64,000 nucleotides of DNA from Nocardia ignorata NBRC 108230 (lineage in GTDB: Bacteria > Actinomycetota > Actinomycetes > Mycobacteriales > Mycobacteriaceae): positions 1-64,000 of the forward strand of contig NZ_BDBI01000005.1 in the NCBI RefSeq assembly GCF_001612905.1. Direction: 5' to 3'. The notes beneath the pieces were generated by a model that was not told the DNA's origin, ran no database searches, and saw only the letters and a list, made by a program, of their open reading frames with translations. Made by a program: the position numbers and the translations under genes. Below are positions 10,271 through 17,761 of this stretch, in pieces (position 1 is the stretch's first letter; each line of letters begins with the position of its first letter).

Positions 10271-10960
10271 CGCGTGCCTGGACTCTTTTTCGGCGACGAG
10301 CAGATACGCCACCATCAGCCGCTTGAGTTCGGCGACGGCGTCGGCGTTGGACTGCTCGTCCTGCACCGAGAAGTTGAGCATCGAATAGACGACGTGCACC
10401 AGCACCTCGGCCATCATCGTGCGCCGGGCGCGCGGGGTGCGCGGGGTGAGCGGCCGCAGCATCTGCGACACGACCTCGGCGAACTCCTTCTCGTGCAACG
10501 CGCCCGTCGCCCGGGTGGACGGGGTGGACTGCATCGCCAGCCACACCTCGCGCCGCGACGGGTCGGTGGTCCACAGATTCGCCAGGTGATCGACGAACTG
10601 GTTCATGTGCCGCAACCAGTCCAGCGACGGCACCTCGCCGTGGAAATCGGCGAGCTCGCGCGAAACCGCGACGAGGTCTTGCCGATTCAGCTCACAGACG
10701 ATCACGTACTTGTTGGCGAAGAACTGATAGAGCGTGCCGATCGGCACCTCGGCGCGCTGGGCGACCTCTTCACAGGTGAACGATTCGAAACCCACCTCGA
10801 CCAGCAGTTCTCGCGAGGCCTGCAGCAATGCGTCGAACTTGCGCTTGCTGCGCTCCTGGGTGGGCCGCTTGCGCGGCATCAATTCCTGTGGATCGTCCTG
10901 CAATTCCAGCGCGGGGTCCGGGCGGTGCTGCTTGGACCGGGCCTGCGCATGTACTTCCAC
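10247..10960 (-). CDS. TetR/AcrR family transcriptional regulator
   Basis: A DNA-binding repressor or activator of 237 aa. The N-terminal helix-turn-helix is visible as ASRELLVEVGFESFTCEEVA followed by VPIGTLYQFFANKYV (about residues 47-85). The rest is an all-helical ligand domain with no recognised signature. The GTG start at 10960 sits 6 bases after TAGCCT, a TANNNT -10 box, which suggests a leaderless mRNA. It is convergent with acpS. It does not resemble the FasR sequence I remember from mycobacteria, so a role in fas control is not established. Target unknown. Confidence 0.9.
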   Translation of the reverse strand: MEVHAQARSKQHRPDPALELQDDPQELMPRKRPTQERSKRKFDALLQASRELLVEVGFESFTCEEVAQRAEVPIGTLYQFFANKYVIVCELNRQDLVAVSRELADFHGEVPSLDWLRHMNQFVDHLANLWTTDPSRREVWLAMQSTPSTRATGALHEKEFAEVVSQMLRPLTPRTPRARRTMMAEVLVHVVYSMLNFSVQDEQSNADAVAELKRLMVAYLLVAEKESRHAKGPGSKE

Positions 10961-11162
10961 CCATCCAGGCTAGCGCTAGAGGGACCTATACGACATCCGC
11001 ATACCCGAAGCGTGTCAGGAACCGGTGTGATTCCCACCCATCCGTCCCGTGACCGGTGACGAATCATCAGATGAGCGTGCGTGCATCCGCACGCTGATTC
11101 GCGGTTGGTACCGCACCGCGTCGCACAGGGGCATCGTTTCGCTACAGGGGAAGGCAAGACTG

Positions 11163-12374
11163 GTGGCAGCAGTATCAGTGGTAACCCTCGGCGTGAGCAC
11201 CGAGCGTGGAGCCGTGCACGCGGTCGCGCTCGCCGAGACGGGCAGTACCCTCACCGACCGGATGGTGCTGCGGCGCACCGTCCGTACCGCCGGTGACAGC
11301 AGACCGGAGACGGCCGAAGCGGTGCGTGTGGCGCTCGACGCCCTCGCCTCCGAACTCGGCGACGACTACGAGATCGCCGGTGCGGCTGTCGGATACCGCG
11401 ACGCCGCCGATCGCCGCGCCATCGTCACCCATCTTGCGACCACGTCGTGGAGCACGGCGTCGCTGGTGTCGGCCAAGTCGGCGCACCTGTTCGTCGGCGG
11501 TGTGATGACCTGGCTCGACGAATTCGACACCCTGCTCGTCTACGAGGCGGTGCCGGGTTACCAGGCGATGACCCTGCTCGATCCGGGCAGGCACCGCGTG
11601 CTCGCCGCGTGCTCACACACCGGTCCGTCCACACCCGAGGCGCTGCGTGCCGGGGTGGCGGCGGCAGGCGACCAGCTCGATGCGGCGTCGGTGCGCCCGG
11701 GCGCGGTGGTGCTCATCGGCTCGTCGGCCGACGCGCCCGCCGTGCGCGAGGCCGCCGCGGGCTTCGGGGTGCCGGTGCTGCCGTGTCGGCTGGCCGGCTA
11801 CGCGCCCGCCGCCGGTGCCGCACTGGTCGCGCTCGGTGACACCAAGGTAGTGCCGATCACCGGGCCCGCGCGTTCCCGTCGCGGCACCGCGGTGGCCGCC
11901 GCGGCGGCGAGTGTGCTGGCGGGTGGGCTCGTGGTCGGTGGTTCCTACGCGCTGATGGACGGTGGCACGCCTGCGGTCGACAACACCGCCGTGTCGTCCG
12001 AACCCGGCCTGGCACCGGCACATCCGGCCCCGGCGCCGCACGCGCAGGACGCCGCCGATTCCGGTTCGGCCGGTGGGATCGGCTCGGGTAGCGGCCTCGC
12101 GGTCGACCCGACACCGCCCACCGACATCTGGCCCTACGAGAAGGTGTCACCGAACCCGCAACTGGTGAATCCCGGGGTATTCCCGTTGGATTACCCGACT
12201 CAGCTCTACGGCGACGCGGCCGAGGACGAGCCGCTTCCGCTGGAGCCGGTACAGCCGGTCGTCCCGGAGATCCCGGTCGCCGTGCAGACCGTGCCGGGCA
12301 CCGGCATCCCGCTCAGCATGCAACCCGCCCAGGCGATGACGCCGCCGGGCGGAATGTCACAGTCGGCCGACTGA
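11163..12374 (+). CDS. Actinobacterial conserved protein with one membrane segment and Pro-rich C-terminus
   Basis: The first 240 or so residues form an Ala/Val/Gly-rich cytoplasmic domain beginning VVTLGVSTERGAVHAVALAE. A pattern of this kind, an actin-like or hydantoinase-like opening, is seen in mycobacterial DUF7159-type proteins. One hydrophobic helix follows (AAAAASVLAGGLVVGGSYAL, about residues 245-265), then a Pro/Ala/Ser-rich extracellular tail of about 140 residues. I chose the GTG at 11163 because AGGGGAAGG precedes it; an in-frame start at 11049 would add 38 residues. Function unknown. It stands alone between convergent terminators. Confidence 0.75.
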   Translation: MAAVSVVTLGVSTERGAVHAVALAETGSTLTDRMVLRRTVRTAGDSRPETAEAVRVALDALASELGDDYEIAGAAVGYRDAADRRAIVTHLATTSWSTASLVSAKSAHLFVGGVMTWLDEFDTLLVYEAVPGYQAMTLLDPGRHRVLAACSHTGPSTPEALRAGVAAAGDQLDAASVRPGAVVLIGSSADAPAVREAAAGFGVPVLPCRLAGYAPAAGAALVALGDTKVVPITGPARSRRGTAVAAAAASVLAGGLVVGGSYALMDGGTPAVDNTAVSSEPGLAPAHPAPAPHAQDAADSGSAGGIGSGSGLAVDPTPPTDIWPYEKVSPNPQLVNPGVFPLDYPTQLYGDAAEDEPLPLEPVQPVVPEIPVAVQTVPGTGIPLSMQPAQAMTPPGGMSQSAD

Positions 12375-12380
12375 GCCGCA

Positions 12381-12419
12381 CACGGGCCGCGCGAGATGAT
12401 CGCGCGGCCCGTGCCGTTT
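12381..12419. terminator. Strong bidirectional hairpin
   Basis: CACGGGCCGCGCGA and TCGCGCGGCCCGTG are perfect 14-bp arms around a GATGA loop, between the convergent genes ending at 12374 and 12424. The plus-strand tail is CCGTTTCC. It likely terminates both transcripts. Confidence 0.8.
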
Positions 12420-12423
12420 CCAC

Positions 12424-13188
12424 TCAGGAACTGGTGCGGCGCTGGAACATCCACCGTGCGGCCAGATAACCGGCCACCGCGATGCCGCCGCACCACAGCA
12501 CCGCGAGCAGCCCGCTGTCGCCGATGGGCGTGCCCATCAGCAGCCCGCGCATCGTCTCGATCACCGGCGTCACCGGCTGGTTCTCGGCGAAAGTGTGCAG
12601 CCAGGTCGGCATGGTCGAGGTCGGCACGAACGCGCTGCTCACATACGGCAGGAACATGAAGAAGAACGTGAATCCGTTGGCCGCCTCCGGATTACGGGCC
12701 ACCATTCCCAGTGCCGCCGACAACCACGACAACGCGAACACGAACATCGCCAGCACGCCTGCCACGCCGAGCCAGCGCACCGGATCTGTCGTCGGCCGGA
12801 AGCCGAGCACCACGGCCACGCCGATCACGACGGCCGAGGTGACCAGATTGCGCAACACGCTCTCCACGACATGCCCGGTGAGGACCGCCGAGCGGGCGAT
12901 CGCCATCGCCCGGAACCGGTCGACAATGCCCTCGGCCAGATCCGTCGACAGTGCCACCGCCGTGGTCGAGGCGCCGAACCCCGCACATAGCAGGATGATT
13001 CCGGGCACCACATACTCGATGTAGGCGCCGTCGACCCGCATCGCGCCGCCGAAGACGTAGACGAACATCAGCAGGATCATCACCGGCAGCGCGATGGTCA
13101 TGATCATGGTGTCCGGGCTGCGCAGGGTGTGACGGATATTGCGGTCGAGCATGGTGACCGAATCCTGCACGGTGGTCAGGGCGCTCAT
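12424..13188 (-). CDS. ABC-2 type exporter permease (DrrB-like)
   Basis: The membrane half of a daunorubicin-type ABC exporter, 254 aa with about six hydrophobic helices (for example MTIALPVMILLMFVYVFGGA and VIGVAVVLGF). It contains the ABC-2 consensus region ENQPVTPVIETMRGLLMG near the C-terminus. The ATG overlaps the TGA of the upstream ATPase gene by 4 bases (ATGA), so the two are translationally coupled. A divergent TetR lies upstream of the pair and is the likely regulator. Substrate not predictable; a hydrophobic compound or lipid is typical for this class. Confidence 0.93.
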   Translation of the reverse strand: MSALTTVQDSVTMLDRNIRHTLRSPDTMIMTIALPVMILLMFVYVFGGAMRVDGAYIEYVVPGIILLCAGFGASTTAVALSTDLAEGIVDRFRAMAIARSAVLTGHVVESVLRNLVTSAVVIGVAVVLGFRPTTDPVRWLGVAGVLAMFVFALSWLSAALGMVARNPEAANGFTFFFMFLPYVSSAFVPTSTMPTWLHTFAENQPVTPVIETMRGLLMGTPIGDSGLLAVLWCGGIAVAGYLAARWMFQRRTSS

Positions 13189-14126
13189 GCCGCCACCGCC
13201 GTCCGGCCGGTCAACGCGAAGAACACATCGTCGAGGTCGGGGGTGTGCACGGTGAGCTGTTCGATGGCGATGCCGAGTTCGGCGAACCGGTCGAGCAGCA
13301 GTTTGATCTCCACCGCGCTGCCTGTCGAGGACACCTGCATGCTCAGTTGTTCGGCGTCGACCTGCGCGCTCGGCACCGCCTTCGCCGCCGCGGTGAGCAG
13401 AAGGTGATCGGCGAACCGGAACCGGAGGTGGCCGCCGGGGACGAGCCGCTTGAGTTCCTCCGGGGTGCCGTCGGCGACGATGCGCCCGCCGTCGAGGACG
13501 GCGATGCGATCGGCGAGTTGGTCGGCCTCCTCCAGGTATTGCGTGGTGAGGAAGACGGTGGTGCCCTCGGCGGCGAGTTCGCGGATGGCGGTCCACAGGT
13601 CACGGCGGCTGCGTGGGTCCAGGCCGGTGGTCGGTTCGTCGAGGAAGACCAGCCGGGGGCGGCCCATCAGGCTCATGGCCAGGTCGAGTCGGCGTCGCAT
13701 GCCGCCCGAGTAGGTGTCGACCGGTTTGGCCGCGGCATCGACGAGATCGAACCGGTCGAGCAATGCGGCACTGCGGCGGGCGATTTCAGGCTTGTCCAGA
13801 TGCAGCAGCTTGCCGGTGAGGCGCAGGTTCTCGTGGCCGGTGAGCACACCGTCGACGGCCGCGAACTGGCCGGTGACGCCGATCAGCGCGCGCACGTCGT
13901 CGGCCTCGGTGACCGGGTCGTGGCCGAGGACGCGCAGTTCGCCGCGATCCGGGCGGGTGAGGGTGGCGAGGATGCGGACCAGGGTGGTCTTGCCCGCGCC
14001 GTTGGGGCCGAGCAGGGCGAAGACGGTACCCGCGCGGACCTCGAGGTCGAGGTCGTCGAGGACGACGTGGGCGCCGAATGACTTGTGTAGCTGCCGCACC
14101 GAGAGTGCGGGTGGTTCGGGTGCCAT
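13185..14126 (-). CDS. ABC exporter ATP-binding protein (DrrA-like)
   Basis: The nucleotide-binding subunit that pairs with the permease at 12424. The Walker A motif GPNGAGKTT lies near residues 43-51, the signature is YSGGMRRRLDLA, and Walker B is LVFLDEPTTGLD. The C-terminal extension (about 225-313) is typical of DrrA and ends in TGRTAVAA. I chose the ATG at 14126 (MAPEPPALSV) because GGAGAG lies 8 bases upstream; an in-frame ATG at 14150 would add 8 residues but sits inside the operator-like palindrome. Confidence 0.95.
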   Translation of the reverse strand: MAPEPPALSVRQLHKSFGAHVVLDDLDLEVRAGTVFALLGPNGAGKTTLVRILATLTRPDRGELRVLGHDPVTEADDVRALIGVTGQFAAVDGVLTGHENLRLTGKLLHLDKPEIARRSAALLDRFDLVDAAAKPVDTYSGGMRRRLDLAMSLMGRPRLVFLDEPTTGLDPRSRRDLWTAIRELAAEGTTVFLTTQYLEEADQLADRIAVLDGGRIVADGTPEELKRLVPGGHLRFRFADHLLLTAAAKAVPSAQVDAEQLSMQVSSTGSAVEIKLLLDRFAELGIAIEQLTVHTPDLDDVFFALTGRTAVAA

Positions 14127-14149
14127 GGGATTCTCTCCGATCGATGCCA

Positions 14150-14184
14150 CTGTTTATGGCCTATATTGTTTATAGGCTAAACAG
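14150..14184. promoter_or_regulatory. Operator-like palindrome between ABC exporter and tetR
   Basis: GCCTATA (14159-14165) and TATAGGC (14171-14177) are perfect arms 5 bases apart. They extend outward as CTGTTTA and TAAACAG with a 2-base offset on the left. It can also be read as two direct copies of TGTTTAT-GCCTA-like sequence. Lying between divergent drrA-like and tetR genes, it is the natural binding site for that TetR protein. Confidence 0.65.
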
Positions 14185-14246
14185 TTATTCGGCACAAGTG
14201 GGCCGCCGGTTACAGTCATGGCAGAGCGAAGGAGGCGGACGAGTCG

Positions 14247-14978
14247 ATGACGACCGGCGAAGCGGCGTTACCCAGAGCGGTGGAACTGATGTGGGGGCTG
14301 GCCCAGCCGGCCGGTCGCGGACCGAAGCGGGCGCTCACCATCGACCAGATCATCGATGCCGCGATCGAGGTCGCCGACGCGGAAGGCGTCGCCGCGCTGT
14401 CGATGAGCAGGGTGGCCAAGCAGCTCGGCTTCACCGCCATGTCGCTGTACCGCTACGTCGACAGCAAGGACACCCTGCTCGACCTGCTGATGGACCGCGT
14501 GGTCGGCGCGCCACCGGATATCCCCGCCGGAACCTCCTGGCGCGCAGGTCTCGAGCAATGGGCGTTCGCCGAGTTCGACCGGATCGGCAGGCATCCGTGG
14601 TGGATCGACATCCCGCTGGCCCGCCCGCCGATGGGCCCGAACAATATGGCCTGGCTCGAGGTGGCGCTGGGCGCGCTCGCCGGGACCGGCGTGCCGGAGC
14701 CGACGAAGCTGGAGCTGGTGATGAATGTGTCGGTCTACGTCATCGGCAAACGCCGCATGCTGCGTGATCTGCAGACCGCCGAAGGTGCCGATTTCGCGTC
14801 GGTGATGGCACGCGTACTCGACCCGCAGCGGTTCCCCGCGGTCACGGCCGCCATGTCGGGTTCGGCGTTCGACGGCGAGAGCGAGGTCCATTTCGATTGG
14901 GCCCGTGCCGATTTCGAATTCGGGCTGGCGCGGATGCTCGACGGTTTCGAGGTGTTCATCCGCACCTTCGCCGAGTAG
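14247..14978 (+). CDS. TetR/AcrR family regulator of the adjacent ABC exporter
   Basis: A 243-aa protein with the HTH near residues 30-75: TIDQIIDAAIEVADAEGVAA, then MSRVAKQLGFTAMSLYRYVD. The ligand-binding half (FDRIGRHPWWIDIPLARPPM and onward) resembles the TetR C-terminal type found next to DrrAB-like pumps. AAGGAGG lies 11 bases before the ATG. The gene is divergent from the exporter with a palindrome between them, which fits a ligand-relieved repressor. It is convergent with bcp at the 3' end, with no gap. Confidence 0.93.
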   Translation: MTTGEAALPRAVELMWGLAQPAGRGPKRALTIDQIIDAAIEVADAEGVAALSMSRVAKQLGFTAMSLYRYVDSKDTLLDLLMDRVVGAPPDIPAGTSWRAGLEQWAFAEFDRIGRHPWWIDIPLARPPMGPNNMAWLEVALGALAGTGVPEPTKLELVMNVSVYVIGKRRMLRDLQTAEGADFASVMARVLDPQRFPAVTAAMSGSAFDGESEVHFDWARADFEFGLARMLDGFEVFIRTFAE

Positions 14979-15452
14979 CTACACCGACAGGTCGCGGCGC
15001 AGCTTCGCCACGTGGCCGGTGGCGCGCACGTTGTACTGGGCCACCTCGATCGCACCCTGCTCGTCGACGAGGAAGGTCGAGCGGATCACGCCGGTGACGG
15101 TCTTGCCGTACATCTTCTTCTCGCCGAACGCGCCCCACTGTTGCAGCACGGTGCGTTCCGGGTCGGACAGCAGCGGGAAGGTGAGGCCCTCGGCGTCGCG
15201 GAACTTGGCCAGTTTGGCCGGCTTGTCCGGGGAGATGCCGAGGACGGCGATCCCGGCCTCGTTCAGCTCGGCGAGGTTGTCGCGGAAGTCGCAGGCCTGC
15301 TTGGTGCAGCCGGGGGTCGAGGCGGCCGGGTAGAAGTAGACGATCACCTTGCGGCCACGGTAGTCCGACAGTGACACGTCCTTGCCGTCGGCGTCGGGCA
15401 GCGTGAAATCGGGTGCGGTGTCTCCGGGGGAGAGGCGATGGTTGTCGGTCAC
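14979..15452 (-). CDS. bcp: Thioredoxin-dependent peroxiredoxin, BCP/PrxQ type
   Basis: Reduces hydrogen peroxide and organic hydroperoxides at a cysteine thiol, in the cytosol. The peroxidatic site is seen in [19 protein letters not shown], with the Cys preceded by Thr-Pro and the BCP-type second Cys five residues on; YPLLSDP-like and [11 protein letters not shown] segments complete the fold. The GTG at 15452 gives 157 aa, the same length as the mycobacterial protein, and lies 6 bases after TACCGT, so the mRNA is probably leaderless. A GTG one codon upstream is the alternative. Confidence 0.96.
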   Translation of the reverse strand: MTDNHRLSPGDTAPDFTLPDADGKDVSLSDYRGRKVIVYFYPAASTPGCTKQACDFRDNLAELNEAGIAVLGISPDKPAKLAKFRDAEGLTFPLLSDPERTVLQQWGAFGEKKMYGKTVTGVIRSTFLVDEQGAIEVAQYNVRATGHVAKLRRDLSV

Positions 15453-15530
15453 CACCGCACGGTAACCGACCGGGTCCGCTGACGGCATGGATAGACTCGG
15501 GCGAGCACAGACACATACCTGGAGGTGACG

Positions 15531-15758
15531 GTGGCCAAGGACGACACCGACCGGATCGAACGCGAGATCGAGATCGCGCGCGCCCGGTTGGCGACCACGC
15601 TCGACGAACTGGCGGTGCGCGCCGATCCGCAGCGGATCGCCGACGACACGAAGGCGATCGTGGTCGCCAAGTTCAGCGAGCCCAAGGTCAAATACACGCT
15701 GATCGGCGCGGGTGCCCTCGTAGCGGGCCTGGTCCTGGTCAAACTCTTCCGCCGCTGA
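15531..15758 (+). CDS. DUF3618 small membrane-anchored protein
   Basis: A 75-aa protein with an amphipathic N-terminal helix ([39 protein letters not shown]) and one C-terminal membrane helix ending KLFRR. Length and layout match the DUF3618 protein next to bcp in mycobacteria (Rv2520c, as recalled). I chose the GTG at 15531 because GGAGGT lies 5 bases upstream; the GTG at 15525 overlaps that ribosome-binding site. It is divergent from bcp. Function unknown. Confidence 0.88.
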   Translation: MAKDDTDRIEREIEIARARLATTLDELAVRADPQRIADDTKAIVVAKFSEPKVKYTLIGAGALVAGLVLVKLFRR

Positions 15759-15775
15759 GCGGTCCACAAACACAG

Positions 15776-15811
15776 AACACCCGATGCGGCATAAGCCACA
15801 TCGGGTGTTTC
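15776..15811. terminator. Bidirectional hairpin
   Basis: AACACCCGATGCGGC and GCCACATCGGGTGTT pair around ATAA with one mismatch (a G-U pair on the minus strand), followed by TTCTG. It lies between genes ending at 15758 (+) and 15854 (-). Confidence 0.8.
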
Positions 15812-15853
15812 TGTATTCAAACGCACCAACTCGAGCGCGCCAGCGCTCCAAAA

Positions 15854-16153
15854 CTACTGCGTGGGGCAGGCGAGGCCGTCGCCGTCGGGGTCGAGGTGGG
15901 GGGAGTAGCCCGCCTCGCCGCGGAACAGCGGGGCGCGACCGGCGGCCATCGCCTCGTCGCAGCTGCGGAACGCACCGCCGGCCGAACCGGACTGGACCAG
16001 GTTGGCCGAGCCGGTGGCGCCGAGCAGGGAGTCGAAGCTGGACGAGCCGGTGCCCGCGGAGCCCGTCACCAACGGATTCGCCTGAGCGGCGGGGGCGACG
16101 AGCAGGCCGAGGCCTACGGCGGCGAGGCTGACAGTGAGCCGACGAACGTTCAT
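15854..16153 (-). CDS. Secreted Excalibur calcium-binding domain protein
   Basis: A 99-aa protein with a Sec signal peptide ([25 protein letters not shown], cleavage near residue 25), a short Gly/Ser-rich linker, and a C-terminal Excalibur domain. The domain has a Cys in [18 protein letters not shown] and ends in [10 protein letters not shown], the DxDxDG loop expected to bind calcium, with two Cys that could form a disulfide. I chose the ATG at 16153 because GAGGAATTC sits just before it. The role at the cell surface is unknown. Confidence 0.9.
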   Translation of the reverse strand: MNVRRLTVSLAAVGLGLLVAPAAQANPLVTGSAGTGSSSFDSLLGATGSANLVQSGSAGGAFRSCDEAMAAGRAPLFRGEAGYSPHLDPDGDGLACPTQ

Positions 16154-16270
16154 GAATTCCTCTATGTCTGCTGCGGTTCGGATGTTGGCCCGGACACACG
16201 CCTCGGGCGGCGAAGTCAACCTTCATGACGGGGCCCCCGCTTGTCAACCGCACCGCGTGTGCCTCGACTG

Positions 16271-17242
16271 TTACTCGCCGAGCCTGCGCCCGGTGAGGTG
16301 CTCGGCGGGCACGGTGCCCATCCGTCCGGCCTGGAAGTCCTCGAGTGCCTCGATGATCTCGGCGCGGGTGTTCATGACGAACGGTCCGTACTGGATCACG
16401 GGTTCGCGCAACGGTTTTCCGCCGAGCAGCAGCACTTCGAGGTCGCCGTAGTCCTGTGTGGTGTCGGCGGTGAGCGTGATGGCCTCGCCCTTGCCGAACA
16501 TCACCAGCTGTCCGGTGTGGATCGGCCGACGGTCGGTGCCCGCCGTGCCGCTGCCCGACAGCACGTAGGCCATGGCCGTGAAGTCCTGCGGCCACGGTGT
16601 TTCCAGCTGCGCGCCGGGGCTGATCGAGGCGTGCGCGTAGGCGATCGGGGTGTAGGTGGAACCCGGCCCGGCGAAGCCGCCGACCTCGCCCGCGATGAGC
16701 CGAACCAGGGCGCCGCCGTCGTGCGAGCTGACCAGGGTGAGCTCGCTGCCGCGCAGGTCCTGGTAGCGCGGGGTGGCGAACTTCTGGGCGCGTGGCAGGT
16801 TCACCCACAGCTGGATGCCGTGGAACCGGCCGCCCGAGATCACCAGTTTCTCCTCGGGCAGTTCGTCGTGCAGCATGCCCGAGCCCGCTGTCATCCACTG
16901 GGTGTCGCCCTCGCCGATCACGCCGCCGCCACCCTGGGAGTCGTGGTGGACCATGGTGCCGTCGAGCATGTAGGTGACGGTTTCGAAGCCGCGATGCGGA
17001 TGCCAAGGCGCGCCCTTGGCCTCGTAGGGCTCATAGGCCACGGGGCCCATCTGGTCGAGCAGGATGAAGGGGTCGGCCGCGCGCAGGTCGACGCTGGGGA
17101 ACGGGCGCGTCACCTCGAAGCCCGCCCCCTCGCGCTGACGGTGGGCGGTGACGATCTGACGTACCGGCCGCTGGGTTTCGGTGACGTCCGGGCGGGGGAG
17201 CCGGGGCAGCACCATGATGTCGTCGACGGTGATCGCGGGCAT
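16271..17242 (-). CDS. Pirin family protein (bicupin)
   Basis: A 323-aa cupin-superfamily protein, some members of which act as quercetin 2,3-dioxygenases or redox co-regulators. The N-terminal cupin carries the metal ligands in [20 protein letters not shown] and later [12 protein letters not shown]; the C-terminal cupin follows from about residue 190. I chose the ATG at 17242 because AGGAGG is 9 bases upstream; an upstream in-frame ATG at 17281 would add 13 residues. A divergent MarR gene with an operator-like dyad suggests MarR control, as at other MarR/pirin pairs. Confidence 0.94.
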   Translation of the reverse strand: MPAITVDDIMVLPRLPRPDVTETQRPVRQIVTAHRQREGAGFEVTRPFPSVDLRAADPFILLDQMGPVAYEPYEAKGAPWHPHRGFETVTYMLDGTMVHHDSQGGGGVIGEGDTQWMTAGSGMLHDELPEEKLVISGGRFHGIQLWVNLPRAQKFATPRYQDLRGSELTLVSSHDGGALVRLIAGEVGGFAGPGSTYTPIAYAHASISPGAQLETPWPQDFTAMAYVLSGSGTAGTDRRPIHTGQLVMFGKGEAITLTADTTQDYGDLEVLLLGGKPLREPVIQYGPFVMNTRAEIIEALEDFQAGRMGTVPAEHLTGRRLGE

Positions 17243-17270
17243 GGGAAGCGCCTCCTGGAGTGGAACCTGT

Positions 17271-17290
17271 TTGGTTTCCATGTCAACCAA
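17271..17290. promoter_or_regulatory. MarR-type operator between pirin and marR
   Basis: TTGGTTTCCATGTCAACCAA: 6-bp inverted arms TTGGTT/AACCAA around 8 bases, a spacing usual for MarR dimers. It sits just upstream of the marR -10 box TAGGAT and the pirin translation start. Confidence 0.6.
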
Positions 17291-17311
17291 TGTGGCTCTA
17301 GGATCATTCCC

Positions 17312-17761
17312 GTGACCCGATGGTTGTCCGAGCAAGAGCAGCAGACCTGGCAGGCCTTCATCCGGATGCGGCAGCGGCTGGACGCGGCGCTGTCGGCCGG
17401 GCTGGCCGGGCACGGGCTGTCGATGGCCGACTACGAGCTGATGGTTCCGCTCTCGGCCGCGCCGGAGGGCTGTCTGCGTGCCAGGGATCTGGCCGCCGAG
17501 GTGTGCTGGGACAAGTCGCGGCTGTCCAAGCAACTGGCCAGGATGGCGGCGCGAGGGCTGGTCGACCGGGCCGCGGCCGCCGACGACGCACGCGGCATCG
17601 TCGTCACGCTGACCGACCACGGGCGCGAGGTCTTGCGCGCCGCCGCGCCCGAACATGTCGATCTGGTGCGAAAGCTGTTCGTGGACAACATGACCCGTCA
17701 GGAAGCAGCGGCATTGCGGTCGCTTTCGGAGAAGGTGGCCTCGGCGGTCGAGCAGAGCTGA
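17312..17761 (+). CDS. MarR family transcriptional regulator
   Basis: A 149-aa winged-helix protein. The recognition region is ARDLAAEVCWDKSRLSKQLARM and the wing is RGLVDRAAAADDARGIVVTLT, with dimerisation helices at both ends. The GTG at 17312 lies 7 bases after TAGGAT, which implies a leaderless transcript. It is divergent from the pirin gene across a 69-base region with a matching dyad, so it probably represses pirin and itself in response to a phenolic or oxidant signal. That signal is inference from the family. Confidence 0.93.
   Translation: MTRWLSEQEQQTWQAFIRMRQRLDAALSAGLAGHGLSMADYELMVPLSAAPEGCLRARDLAAEVCWDKSRLSKQLARMAARGLVDRAAAADDARGIVVTLTDHGREVLRAAAPEHVDLVRKLFVDNMTRQEAAALRSLSEKVASAVEQS

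Noticed and set aside
10247..10960. Naming the TetR next to acpS as FasR
   Set aside because: Its sequence does not resemble mycobacterial FasR as I remember it, and FasR is encoded away from fas in M. tuberculosis.
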